Shown: positions 23,657 through 36,190 of the stretch, piece after piece
Numbering within the stretch: position 1 is the stretch's first letter
Layout: every line of letters starts with the position of its first letter
DNA from: Breviolum minutum Mf 1.05b.01
Taxonomy: Eukaryota; Sar; Dinophyceae; Suessiales; Symbiodiniaceae
Direction of reading: 5' to 3'
Assembly: GCA_000507305.1 (NCBI GenBank)
Contig: DF239017.1
Span: 546,531 to 610,530, forward strand
DNA: 64,000 nt
Notes under the pieces: generated by a model
Databases searched by the model: none
What the model saw: the letters and a program-made list of their open reading frames with translations, nothing else
What the model was told of the DNA's origin: nothing
Made by a program: the position numbers and the translations under genes

Positions 23657-26600
23657 TCATCTTTCCAACTCTGACGAACGCCGCCTGCTGACTGTAGAGC
23701 TAGTGCTTGTCGTCATGCTGGCTGTACTACTCGTTGAACTAGTTGATGTGGCGGTAAGTGTACTAGTACTTGTGCGACTTGAACTTGAAGATGTTACAGA
23801 GGTGCTCGAACTGCTAGACGTCGTCTTCGAGCTACTGCCTAGATGTTGGATGATTTGGATGGTTCCTATCGAATCCGGTATCAGCTAAGATCCGTGCAAG
23901 AAAATATTTGAGATTCACATGCTGTACGTAGGCTATCTTAAACAATAATGTAACTCGTGCAAGACTTGGCTACACAATGTTACACAATGTTACACAGCTG
24001 TAAAGAATTGAAAACTCAGGTGCTTAATGTGAAGCTAGTTGAAGTCAAGGTTGAAGTCGTACTTTCAGATGTGCTAGATGTGCTTGAAGATTCTGTCGTC
24101 GAAGACGTGTAGGTTTGTGAGGCGGTAGTTGACGTTGATGAGATTGATGAGGTGGTCGATGTACTGGTGCTTTGTGATAGTGTGCTGCTGCTACTCCTTG
24201 TCCTGCTTGCTGAGGTGCTTGAGGATGAAGAACTTGTACTGCTGGTTTTGGAGGACGAAGATGTGGTGCTAAGGCTGCTTGAGAAACTTGACAAGGATAT
24301 AGAAGACGTGATTGATGTGATTGATATTGAGTTCGTCGAGGAGACAGAAGAGATCGAGGTTGACGATGTCGAGGTTGACGTTGAGGATGTTGACGATGTT
24401 GAAGATGTAGAGGTTGAGGATGACGATGTTGAGGTTGACGTTGAAGATCTAGAGTTTGAGGATAATGTGAAGATTGACGTTGAAGATGTAGAGGTCGAGG
24501 TTGACGTTGAGGATGTTGACGATGTTGAAGATGTAGAGGTTGAGGATGACGATGTTGAGGTTGACGTTGAAGATCTAGAGTTTGAGGATAATGTGAAGAT
24601 TGACGTTGAAGATGTAGAGGTTGAGGATGACGATGTGGAGGTTGATGTTGACGATGTTGAAGATGTAGAGGTTGAGGATGACGATGTTGAGGTTGACGTT
24701 GAAGATGTTGAAGATGTAGAGGTTGAGGATGACGATGTTGAGGAGCTACTGCTGCTGCTGCTACTGCTGCTAGAGGTTGTCAATTGCAATATGCCAGCAT
24801 CAGAGTCTACACCTACTCCCTGCGTCACGGCAAACTCCCCGGTGTCGTATTTCTGGTAGCAGTAGCCGTCATAATTCCAGACCCAGGCCACACCTTAATG
24901 GCAATGGGAAAGTTGAAGACACATCTACGAATCTACTTCAGGTATTGGAAGACACACTTCATTCATCTTCATTCTAAACCAACTCTGTCAAGAATGATCC
25001 CTACAAAGATCTTCCAAATCTATGAGGCTCTGCAAACTGCTCCAGGTTTGCAGAAACCTTTCTGCTGTTTCTTGACATCAAGGCCCAATGGAAATGGAGG
25101 CTCTCAGCACTTGGCATGAGACCTTTGGTTCCTCCATTCACTGATCAGGTCCTCCAAATGAATGAAAGTTCCCAGAGCTTCAGTATGGTGCTGATTTGAT
25201 GTTGGCGTGGATTGACCCTTTTGGATTGACCCTTTCTACCCTACAATCTCCTACACCCATACATGCCATATCTTGGGCCAAGGCACATGGAGGAACACTC
25301 GCATTTTGAGATTTGCAAATATCACAGCAGTCTTGAGGTCCTGCGACGGACCTCGGCGAAGAAAACAAGAAAAGAACATTACAACATCAAAAAGTAAGCA
25401 AGTTAGTTAATGAACATAATGAGCTTTCAAGAATCTGTTTGAAGACACTCTCCTTGGAATCACAACTTTGCAAGCAAAGAGATAGAACAAAAAGAGAAAG
25501 CAATGAAAACAAGATAAATCAAATATGAAATAAACATGGGGGAACGAACATGGAGCGGAAGGTCAGAACTTGAATTCAATTCTAGGGCCAAGCTACCCAA
25601 CAATATTCTCTTGACCGGTCCAACCAATGTTGCTATCGGCAATGAAGCCACATGTCTCGTCGGCAGACCTGTCAGGTGCCCGAAGCAAGGATCCCATGTC
25701 CAGAAGATATTTAGGCATATTAAAATAATATTTATTGATTGTTGGATGTATATATATAATTATATCTATAATTATATATATATATAGATATTATATTTTC
25801 TATATATTTCTCTGCCTTTTGCAAAACTGTCTCGACACATTTGCGAATCTTTATTCAAACCATCCCTTCAAGTTCTTGGAGGATCTTCGCCATCACCCGC
25901 AATTGGTCGCCATCGTTTCCATGACAAGAAGCCGATTTGGATCCACGTCCGCCCAAGCCGTGAAAGAGATGGCAATGATCAGCTGCCAGCAGCTCCACTT
26001 CGGCCGAAGATCATGGCGAAAATGCCCAAAGTCCCCATTCATTTCATTCAGACCGGCCGGACTGGAAGGTTGAGAGAACTTCAATGCATCTTTGGCTTGA
26101 ACCCTTGCGAACTGCTTCATCTGAGTGTGCATTGTGATGGACATATGAGTACTCATATGTTCATCAAAGCCACAAGGTTTTGCATATCAAATCGGTAAGG
26201 GACTAAACAAAACAATACGAAAAACATGTGAAGTGTTCACTGCGTTTGAAACGTAAGCCTGGCACTACTGTAGTCACTACAGAGAGTGAGACTTGAAGTT
26301 GCCAACCGAAAGGAACCTGGGCTGAGTTGACAGCACAAAAAGCAGGGCTGCGAGATATACAGTATTTTTTGTTCTTTCGTTTCTGTTGCAAAACCCTCAT
26401 GGAAACATCATCTACTGGAAAAACATCCTGAATTACATACGTTGCCTTGAGATTGTTTCTCCAATTACCACCTGTGTTTCTTTGCATCCACCTCACACTG
26501 CATCCTGTGGCTGGAATTCCATGGTATCGCAAATCTTGCACATGTGAGATTACCTAAGTTTTGGAAGATTGACCGTCCTCCAGTTGTTTTGAAGCATCAG

Positions 26601-27238
26601 ATTGGAAACATCTTGCAACCATGTTGCGGCACCGAATACATTGTCAAGATTTGTTGAAATTTCCAATAGCTTGAGGAAATTGCAATCCAGAAGAAGCGGA
26701 TCGCATAGATTGCTGTCCTAAGGGACTGAGGACTTGCGCATGATTGTCTTTTTGCATCCATCTTTTGGAATTTTCCAACATTGATGTAGACTTTTATTTG
26801 GGAAATCATCGTTGAGTTATTGGATTCTAAAATTTTGTTCTCTTATGAGCTGTCAGAACAAGTTTCGTGCATGCAAGACATCCACCCTCAGATTTCGTTC
26901 CTGGTTGTTTGCTCCCTAGCCACCATATCACAGTTAGACGAGGTGTATCCCATCTTTTTAGGGAATAGACCCCCCCCTACCTGAACCTTACCTCTGGAAA
27001 CATGGACTCCCAGAAGCATGCTTAAAGGTTGCTGTAGGGAATGTGCCTCCTTCACAGCCATGAGTCATGAGATACATTCTGGTGCTGACAGTGTTGGAGA
27101 ATGCTTGAGATCTGTAATGCTGCCATCAGGGTCATCAGCACCCACCGAATCGGGACTCGTGCGCGAAACTGCAATCGCTAGCGCCCCAGCAAAGGGCAGA
27201 AAGGAAGCACCTACCAGAGGCAAAGTGAAAGAAAGCAT
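23657..27238 (-). CDS. secreted Ser/Thr-rich (mucin-like) protein, multi-exon
   Basis: The ATG at 27238 opens an apparent signal peptide (MLSFTLPLVGASFLPFAGAL, then AIAVSRT). Later minus-strand exons lie near 26300-26520 (GIPATGCSVRWMQRNTGG), 25910-26130 (WQLIIAISFTAWADVDP) and 25220-25350 (Cys-rich, GPQDCCDICKSQNASVPPC). Exon 24891-24020 carries WVWNYDGYCYQKYDTGEF and then about 230 residues of almost pure Ser and Thr. Exon 23860-23657 is also Ser/Thr-rich and ends RRRSSELER and TGA. The Ser/Thr region would be a heavily O-glycosylated stalk or surface coat. Exon joins are not proven. The plus strand opposite the Ser/Thr exon has an uninterrupted Asp/Glu/Val frame, which I treat as a shadow. 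Only about 230 bases separate this gene from the stop of the upstream C25-like gene. Confidence 0.6.
24356..24745. repeat. in-frame tandem repeat, 126-bp unit, in the Ser/Thr exon
   Basis: The block starting GATGTTGAGGTTGACGTTG at 24425 recurs at 24551 with the distinctive AGATCTAGAGTTTGAG and AATGTGAAGATTGACG segments, a period of 126 bases (42 codons). Shorter GAXGTT/GAGGTT hexamer-type repeats surround it. The length is a multiple of three, so unit gain or loss keeps the frame. Confidence 0.85.
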
Positions 27239-27466
27239 AGCTTAACTTAATTAATGTGTTCTTTCAATCAATTTATGATGTTCTGTTGTTCATCTCTACA
27301 TGGCAACAACAAAGGACAGCAGGAAGGTTCGAACTCCTTGCCAATCAGCCTCTTAGCAGAGCTCGCTTTCAGGACCTTTTTTTCACAAGTTTCCTCGAAC
27401 GAGCCGCCATGGTCCTCCGCTCATACTGCAGCCTGCAGCGCAATGTATTAAGTGAGGATCTTCCCC

Positions 27467-29308
27467 CTACAAAGCTGGCAAGGGCAATATCCCACACGCA
27501 TGTTCGCAACCACCTTCTGGCTCGCAATGGTTGCCACTACATGTGCTACTGCAGGAGCTGCATTGGTTCACCCACGAACCATTCACAAGATTGAAACATT
27601 CTGTCAATGCTTGGCAACTTTCAACACAGGAGTATTTGGTGGATGAGGCCAGAGCAATTTCACATCCCACATGACAACTTGGACGCATACATCCGCTATC
27701 GAGGCTGCAGCAAAACCCATCCTCTGTGCACTTCTCCTTGCAAATCTCAAGGGGACCGGGTGGAGTCGTGGTCGTTGTGGTTGGCGGAGCTGGAAGACCC
27801 ATGGAATTACATGCATGTTCACATCCACCAACTGGCTCGCAATGGTTGCCATTGCAGGTCTCCGAACATGACGTGCATATGTTGGATTGGCCAAAGGCTG
27901 GGCTCCACTGAAAACAGTCAGTCATGTTCTGGCACTTCTCAATGCAAGACCAGACTGTCTGGGAGTATAGAGCCACCTCACAACCAGACTGGCAGCTGGG
28001 TACACCGCAGCCACTGTCACGGCCACAACAGAAGCCTGCTGTGCTGCATGATGCCTGGCAAGTTGCCAGAGGGCTGGGGGTTGTGACGCTTGTGGTCGTG
28101 ATGATGTCATAGGTTTGCTCGAGGAATTCTGCTTTCACATCACCTGTCTCACAATCATAATCCAACAGCCGCACCCTCCACAAAAGTGTTCTGGAGCCGT
28201 CTGAGTGCTTATCCACATAGACATCATTCCCCGCTGATCCGATAAACCCGCGGCCACGGTCAGGACCGGTCCAACCCAAAGGTAGTTCTAGATTCTCGAG
28301 AGGGCTGAGGGACACGACGTCCTGTTTCAGCGAAATGCACGAAGCTTCATGACAGCTTGAAAGTCAGACTTTCCACTCTGCGTGAATGAAAATCCGGCAA
28401 AGGAAGCATGCAATTTTGATACATACACACACATATCACATAGATGATAAGATTTATTTATATAATATATCCTGGAATATTATGAAATATTCATACGCTC
28501 GTAATTGTCATTCATCCTTTCACTTTGATAAATTGTTGCCATGCTAGCCATGTCCTGCGTTGTGGTAAAGCGCGCATAAAGGTAGGGATATTCGTTGTCG
28601 TGACCGTGTGCGTAGTGTTTCTGTGCTGCCGCTCCAGGTGCCCCAAAGTAGTAGAGACTTCCAGGCCAGTTCCACTCATTCGCCAACGACTGATCTGCCT
28701 TGTACTTGGTCCATCTGGCTGGACCTGAAGCCACCAACTGACCATTCTTTTCAACGACGGAAGCTGGTTTCTCCACTGGGCCACTGGGAACAAAGAGTTT
28801 GAAGGCTGGATCTCCAAAGAGGGCAATGTTCATCATGACATACTTGGCGAGCACCTGGACCATCTCATGAAACAATGCCAGTCTGTGAAACTCATTGACC
28901 ATCAGCCAAAGACAGATATTGAAAAGCATGTGACTGGTGAGAACAAGTAAGGACAAGCACCTAGCCCTAAGTTGCCTAGTAAAACTTGTCACAGGACGAC
29001 GAGTCCATGAGGCATAGCTCCCTTCAGGCCACTTTGGTGGGAACAAATGGTATCTTTATTCGTATGCTTCTTGTTCTTCTTCTTCTGGTTCTTCTTCTTA
29101 TATTTGTTCTTATTATTATTCCTCCTATTCTTCTTGTTCTCATTCTTATTCGCATTCTTCTTCTTCCCGTTCTTCGACTTATTATCATTATGGTTCTTAT
29201 TGTTAGTATCCCTCTTGTTCTTCTTATCCTTCTTGTTCTTCTTCTTATTCGCACTATTATTATTCTTATTATTCTTCTTGTTTTTATTCTTGTTAGTAGT
29301 AGTAGTCA

Positions 29309-29379
<71 letters not shown>

Positions 29380-32300
29380 ATAGTAGTAGTCGTCATCTTA
29401 TTCTTCTTATTCGTCTTGTTCTTCTTCTTTTCGCATTCTTCTTCTCATTCGCATTATTATGATTCTTCTTCTTGTTAATATTATGTTCATTCATGATTCC
29501 TCTTATTCCTCTTATCATTATTGTTCTTCTTATTTTTCTTATTCTTCTTTCATATTCTTCTTATTCTTCTTATTCTTCTTCTATTATAATTATTCTTGTT
29601 CTTCTGCTTCTTCTTCTTGTTCTTCTGCTTCTTCTTCTTCTTCGTTCCTCATCGATCCGCATGTTTCACGCTTCCCTTAAAGCTGTCCTCTCCGCCAGAT
29701 GCTTTTTGATCTTCGAAGTTCACGGCGACGTTGTTCCAGCCTCGTGATCTAGGGTCTGACCGGTGACTTATGAAGAGGATCAATCCAACTCTCCAGGAAG
29801 CCAGCCCCAAAACCAACCTTCCAATGATTCCAATCCCTTGTGGTTTTTTGTACTTTGTGTCGCGCCTTCTTGGAAAGCTTCGCCGATGCTCTTCTTCATT
29901 GCAATCTGATTCCAGAAAGTCGAGTGGACCAAACCTCAGACTTTCTTGACTTCCTGTGTTCAAACATGTCTTTTGGAATCTTTTGTCCCCAAGTTCCTAG
30001 CTCTGAGCACTTTGGAAATGGCTGAAATATATTCTGACAAACTTTAAACAGCTGTTTGGGAAGAAAATCAGCAACCCAATCATGCCACGAAACCCGAGGC
30101 GGTGACGGCATTGCGTGGCCCCCCAAGGAAGCCTACTGCACCGTAGTGGAGCAGAGTGAGGACGACTGACTCTTTTGGATTGGCGAGTTTGTCGAAGCCA
30201 GCAGTTGAACAACCGCCTGCGATGCCAATGGACACACAATGCATCTCTGTGCGGTTCATATGCTTCATGTACACATGCCTAGGAGGTATCTCACGAGATA
30301 AAAGGTTGTAACAAGCCCTTCAATTTTCACATCAGCTTGTCAAAAACTGCGCACGGCCTTTCTGCATTCACATCTTTCCTGTTCTCTGCGCCTGAACTGA
30401 AGACTGAAGGAGAGAAAAGAACCTCTGAGGCATAGTTGAATGAATGGCCCATACCACCTGCACCTGCATGATCAAGGTGCAGAAAGGCAGAGACATGAAG
30501 TTTCTTTAGCTTCAGGATGTCCAAATACTCCACAATCTCCGGAGCCATGAATCCAACATTCTCAAGTGCTGGACGCCAAGTGTCTGCAGAGGACTTCAAC
30601 TTGCCACCCATGGCATATTTTCCTTCCGACGCTGGATCGCGGACATAGTCGTAATTGGCAATTCGGGAGACCAACAAGCTTGCACTGGCCAAGTCTCTTG
30701 CTACCACACGACCCATGGCAACGTCCATAAAGATGTCTTCATCCAAATCACCATAGGGTGCATCACGGCACTTTTCTTCCTTGAACAGTGTCCCAATTTC
30801 ACAATGTGGAGGAATGGCCTGTGGGCCACCCACCAAAGCCAGGAACTTCGGCATCCCATGAACTGCTACATGTCCTTGAATCTGTTGTTTGGCAGCCTCA
30901 GACGAAATGGCTCCTCCTTGCAAAGGAAGCACCGCTCCACCTCTCACGGTTGCCAGAATAGGAGCGACAGATGACAGGAACTGGAATTCAGAGAACTGAG
31001 ACTGGTCTTGATCAGCCGGATTCACCACTGCCAGGTAATCTGGTTTGCCCAAAGCCACGAACACATCTCCGGCTGTTTCCAAGGTATGCTGCTGGATGCC
31101 AGCTGGTGGCGACCAGCTTTCTGTTCCAACATAGGTGACATCTGTGACTTTCAACTGGCTGAAGATGGGCCCCAAATCTGTGGAACCATCATCCAGTATC
31201 AGGGGCACCGACTGCTGCGCTGCCAATGGCGCCGCCATCAAAGCAGCCTGGTCAGAGCTCATGTGATTTCATGTGTTTTGATGCAATCTCTGTAATCTCC
31301 GATTCTTCCACGATACATTGGTCCTGCACCAATGGACCTTCCACAACCCATTCCGTATGGCAAAATCCTTTTCTGGTGGATCCCAAGTTCAAAGCGTGGA
31401 GCTAGACCATCAGTAATTATTCACCGTCATCAAGGCCCCAACAGCAAACTTCTTAGCAAGGGCCCGTACGATAACACAACGAAAGGTACCAGATCCATTT
31501 CACTATCGTTTGAACTTCATGACTTGCGAATGCATGTATATAGATATGAAATCTCGGGTAGTATATACATATTTATATGTGTATAGTTGTTGTTCTTGTG
31601 CGCATTCACTTGAAATCTACTAGCCCAGTAGCTGAATAGTCATCGCACTTTGCCACCACGATCTTGGAAGTCTCGCTCCAGAAGTGCTGGGCCAGCACTA
31701 CTGACGCCAAGCATGGCGAAGCGGCTTGTAACTCCACTGTGCGCCCAAGATCGCCGAGACTTTGCGCCGAAGCCAACATATTCAGCATGTACGTCGTCTC
31801 AGGCTGGTAGGACTTCACAAAATCTTCGACGGCAGCATCCGGCGCTCCACTCAGGATGGCTGGCTCCTTGCCACTCTTGGAGGCGGCTGGGATGGTGGCC
31901 TGCAACAAAAATGACCCAAAGCATTGCAGGATACAAAAAGGCAAAATATCAACCGAAAAAACAACAAGACATAGCAGCATAGATCCCAAACAGCGCAAGT
32001 AAATCAATGAAATCAAACAATATACAAAAAAGGACTTGCTGATTTTTCTCATGCTGTGTCTGATGACAGCGATGCATGTTTGAGTCCACCTTTCGGTTCA
32101 AAACTGGTGTGTCGAAGAGGTGACAAACAAAAAGTCCGTCAAAATTGTGAAAGCGAATAAGTCTTGCCATCCATGATTTTAGCATAACACCAGACACAGG
32201 GAGACAAGACCATTCCAACCCCATCAAATGCGCCCATGCTCAGACACACCGAGACAGCAAGCGACGTCATGAAGACACATAAGACCAGACACAGAGAGAC

Positions 32301-33939
32301 GAGACTGCGCGCAGCCCCACCAAACGCGCCCATGCATAAGACCAGCAGAGACAAGACCGCCCAACCCCACTAAACCCGCCCATGCTCAGACACACAGAGA
32401 CACACAGAGACATCATCAACACATAAGACCAGACACAGAGAGACAAATGTCTGCCCAACCAAGCCCCGCGCTCTTTTCTAGAAAGATGATGAAAGAACAA
32501 AAAAAAGGCAAAATATTCCTATTCCAGCAAAGCTACCAGCATCAGCATAGCATTGGCTTCTGATAGCAGAAACAAACTGCGTTCAAAGCCTGGAGGCTTC
32601 GGCTTGCCCACAATGGCAATGAAAGATGTTGTGGTTGTCCTGAAGAACATCTGACAGAAAGCAACTCAAAGGACCCCTTTACAGAATCCGCCTCAGCCAC
32701 ATCAATATCTAGACAAACCCATATCTCGCCAAAGCTTTTTGAAGCCTCGGTCTCCCAAGCCTAAACGTGTCAATACCTAGAAAAATATGTGAATGTGCCT
32801 GAGCTCACAAAAGCACCGTGACCATGGGTCTCAGCACCATCCCCGGCTGTTGCGCAAATGACCCCCCGTCTGCACTTGAACATACCGTACCTGACACATT
32901 AAGATGTCATGGTTCACTATGAGTCACGCTACAATGCGAACGGCCTTAGGGTTGCCACAACCTGCACCATTTGCAGCCCAGAGTCGTGGTGATTTCCACC
33001 TCGCTGCCACAAGGGCAAATTCGAGAGTAGCTCCCTCCAGCAGTCCCACCACAGCTGTTGGTCAGTTGAATGCCATAACCACAAAGGTCCACGCATGCGC
33101 CTCCGCAACATGTTGGATCCGTGCAGATGGCCGGCATGTTCTCATAGCCCCACCCTGCAAGAGGTTGGTGAGCAAAACTGCACACAAATCAGCCCCATCC
33201 ATTGAGTGTTGTATGATTCATGAAGGATTTCAATGACGCAAAGGACCAGGACAGAATGTCCTTCGCCTTTTGTCGGTGCTCAAAAAAAAATAGATGTCCC
33301 ATGTTTTTGCTTATTCACGCATAGCTTTTGCTTGGCGCAGGCCCTCACGACTGGCACAGGCCGCACCTGCTGTGCCATTGCAAGGGTGTCCAGCATCCTT
33401 GGCAGCCTCCAAGACTTGCTCAGAACTATCCACGGAGAAGAGTTGGGAACTGTGGCAGAACATCCTCGCCGGATGAAGTGGCCCCTTAAAAAAAATTGCG
33501 GCAGAATGGATGGATAGAGGATAGCAAGTTGATATTGCACACAACATGTGATTAAAATTCTAGACATTGTAGACAAATACCTTAATTTGTTATCAAGGTG
33601 TAAAAACAAAAATGGCTTACCATACCTATCATACCTCATCATTACCAAGGGTTTGATTTGGCACCAAGCGGTCCCGTAGCTTGCACAGCCAGTGTCGCAT
33701 GATTCTCCTTGACCTGCCAGTTTCCACTCAAAAGGCTGAAACTTTCCGACATTTCCCTCATTTCCCTCGACCGAAAGGGAAGTCGCTAGACTCGTTGCAC
33801 TGCTTGTCACCGCTTTCTGGAGCAGCGCACCGGAAGTACCCGGAATGGCATCGCAGGTGTCCGCCATGCCAGCTGCCGACGATGAAAAAACAGCTCCCGC
33901 TGCTGTAGCACATAAGAATAGCCAATTCCACGCGGCCAT
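27467..33939 (-). CDS. secreted C25 (gingipain)-like cysteine peptidase with Cys-rich modules
   Basis: The ATG at 33939 begins a signal peptide (MAAWNWLFLCATAAGAVF). Exons follow near 33630-33939, 33315-33480, 32930-33165 (Cys-rich, CTDPTCCGGACVDLCGYG), 31625-31899, about 30350-31257, 30089-30244, 28500-28960 and 27467-28310. The 31625 and 31257 exons join through a GC donor to give a stretch like the CW_binding_2 repeat (KIVVAKCDDYSATG then ALMAAPLAAQQSVPLIL). The 30.3-31.2 kb exon has LALVGGPQAIPPH, DEDIFMDVAMGRV and LHLDHAGAGGMGHSF (candidate catalytic His). The next exon has SIGIAGGCSTAGFDKL (candidate catalytic Cys) and GAVGFLGGPRNAV. The 28.5-kb exon has NIALFGDPAFKLFVP, typical near the C25 end. 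The final exon has two copies of a Cys-rich domain linked by TTTTTTPPGP, with stop TAG at 27467. The protein is probably exported. Family assignment is by motif order only; activity is untested. Confidence 0.72.
29049..29640. repeat. CTT/TTC and AGT triplet tract in an intron
   Basis: About 590 bases of pyrimidine-rich TTCTTCTTG/TTCTTATT-type repeats on the plus strand enclose a pure AGT run of about 100 bases (29295-29393). It lies between the exon carrying the GDPAFKL motif and the exon with the candidate catalytic Cys, so it is intronic. The long Leu/Phe and Thr/Asn/Lys frames on either strand reflect composition only. Confidence 0.85.
32180..32450. repeat. diverged tandem repeat, about 145-bp period
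   Basis: CGCCCATGCTCAGACACAC occurs at 32231 and 32377 (146 apart), and ATAAGACCAGACACAGAGAG occurs at 32279 and 32423 (144 apart). A related CGCCCATGCATAAG lies between. The block is purine/AC-rich (GAGACA motifs), sits between two exons of the C25-like gene and is probably intronic. Confidence 0.7.
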
Positions 33940-34334
33940 CGCAACGTAAAGCAAAGCACAGCTTTAACGGTATTGTATATCGGTGAAAATGGACCGAAAG
34001 CGCTGCGTGAGTTCACATGCCTCGACCCACATTGCCGCATATTCTCAACTGAATTATTTTGGATGGAGAAAAAATGACATGGACCAATGCTGCACCTGCG
34101 TCTGCTCACCTCAGCTTCAGCACTGCATGGCACCATCCCTGATTCAGCTAGAATCTAGATATACATATTAGAATTAATATATATATATATTATATATTTA
34201 TTTAGATTTATATACATACAAAATATATGTTATTATTTGTATGTATAATAGAAGTTTGTTTGATTTTCCAATGCTCAACTTGGATCGCATCGAAGTTTCT
34301 TCGAGATGATAATTTCATATAATTTTTACATACA

Positions 34335-36080
34335 TCAACAAAGATTCCTCTCCAAACCTCCTCCAATGCCCTTATTGGCAAACCATGACACGACTTTTCC
34401 ACCCCGCAGCCATCGTTCGCCCTCAAAATTCCAGGCTTTGCTCAGCTCATCGATCCGATAGCAGTAATCAGAATCCTTGGAGTTTGTTTTAGCTTGCCAA
34501 CGCCCTCGCGTGGCACTGATTCATTGTTGAGCCTATGAAAGAACAAAGCAACCTCGGTATATCATACGACACATTAGTAAAAAAACAATGTGCATCTTAC
34601 TTATTGTATTGTCGAAATATAACCTGAACGAATACATTTTGAACCGCTTGGCGATTGGCCATAGTACGATAAAAATCCAGTCTGCCAGTCTGATGCCAGG
34701 TGGTAAGGACTTGATCAAAGACGGCAAATAAATCCTCACTGCTACGCTGACGTGTCTTGCATTTCGTTTTTGTTTGATGCTTTCGGTTGTAACAGTGCAA
34801 CAACACTATGTGGACATGTGTGAACAGCCGTGAACAATGTGTTTGGCCAAGACGAACAGATTACTGCCAGATATCATGATGAGGGAAAATCAATCGAAAA
34901 AGTCATGTTCGTCTTCCTTTCCCATGGAAAGATCAACAAATCATCAAATCGAGAATGTTTCGTAGATGTCTAGTATCACAATCCCCGTCCCTTTCTGGTG
35001 ATATGTGATGTCGACCATCCGGACCATGCTGCCAAAGGGTCGATGTGATCGAAAAAGGATCCTCTCCATGCTGGGATGCTTCGATGTAGACTGGACGAGT
35101 GACCAAGAAGTAGATGCTGACTGGTGATAACAAAACCAGCAGATTTGGATTCTCTGATTCTGCTAATGAAATTGTCAGGTTCACTTCAATCCCAAAAAGT
35201 CTTCGCCAAACTCATTCATGTATTAACCCCAACTGTTCTGCTCCTTTGACCATACAGGTAAATCTTGAAACTGTATGGCAGATTTTGTGTAATCATCATA
35301 ATCTTTCAATCATACATACCCTCTTGAGAACAAAAAAGGTCAAAAAGTATATGCCAAAATAAAAATATATCAAAATTCATAAACACCTCTCACATTTCCT
35401 GATCAAGTTGGGTCTTCAGATTTGACTTGGATCCTCCACTCACAACTGCCATCCTTCAAGGTCACCCTGTCATGCGAGCCTTCCCCGTGACACGCACCAA
35501 ACGCTGGAGGTGATGTTCCTCTGCAGCTGAGAGCAGTAAGGACGCGGCCTCACAGTTCACCTTGGTCAATCAAAGCATCCAACAAAATCCTTGGGGGCAC
35601 TGTCTATTAAAAAAACTCTATACATTACATGCCCATCACGATTTGCTAGATCTTCGTTGTACTTCGTCGCGTTGTTCCATACAAATCGACTCCAAAACTC
35701 TGAAACAGAGATGAGTTTGTATTGGGAAACTTTCAATCATCGAACAAATGCCAAGTTCCGTACGGGAACACCTTTGGCACAAGCCTGTATCATCACAAAT
35801 GGCCACATCCCGGGCTTTCCTGCCGTCCACGACTGGATTCTTGACTTTCCTGGGCCCATTTTTTTGGCTCCATGCTGTGTTCATTGGCACGTGCTGAAAA
35901 ACATTGATGTTTCATGATGTTTCATGATGTTTCATTCCTTCGAGTTCTATGGAAAATGTGATTCTTCCATCCTTTCATCGTTTGTTGGCCACCAAGCATC
36001 ATCAACCCATGGCAGCCAGCGGATCCCCAAGGCCTTGACGATCCGCCACCTCGCCTGGAAGGGCGGTATGCACATAGATA
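34335..36080 (-). CDS. unrecognised protein gene, multi-exon
   Basis: Minus-strand coding-like segments: about 36005-36080 (FQARWRIVKALGIRWLPW), 35770-35880 (NPVVDGRKARDVAICDDTG), 35415-35560 (VTLKDGSCEWRIQVKSEDP), 34950-35110 (YFLVTRPVYIEASQHGEDPF), 34610-34750 (DLFAVFDQVLTTWHQTGRLD) and 34335-34460 (FEGERWLRGGKVVSWFANKG), ending with TGA at 34335. They read like ordinary soluble protein with two Cys in the middle. No family is recognised and joins are not resolved. The 5-prime end lies close to duplication copy 2. Confidence 0.45.
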
Positions 36081-36190
36081 GATACATAAATGTAGGAAAT
36101 AAATGACAGCAATGTCACACACCTGTACATGTAGGATATGTGTAATCATTGGTTGAAAATCTGCTAATGGGCAGTTGACACCACTGTGGC

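Noticed and set aside
28986-29478. Long frames on both strands (Leu/Ser on plus, Thr/Asn/Lys on minus)
   Set aside because: Triplet-repeat translation within an intron of the C25-like gene.
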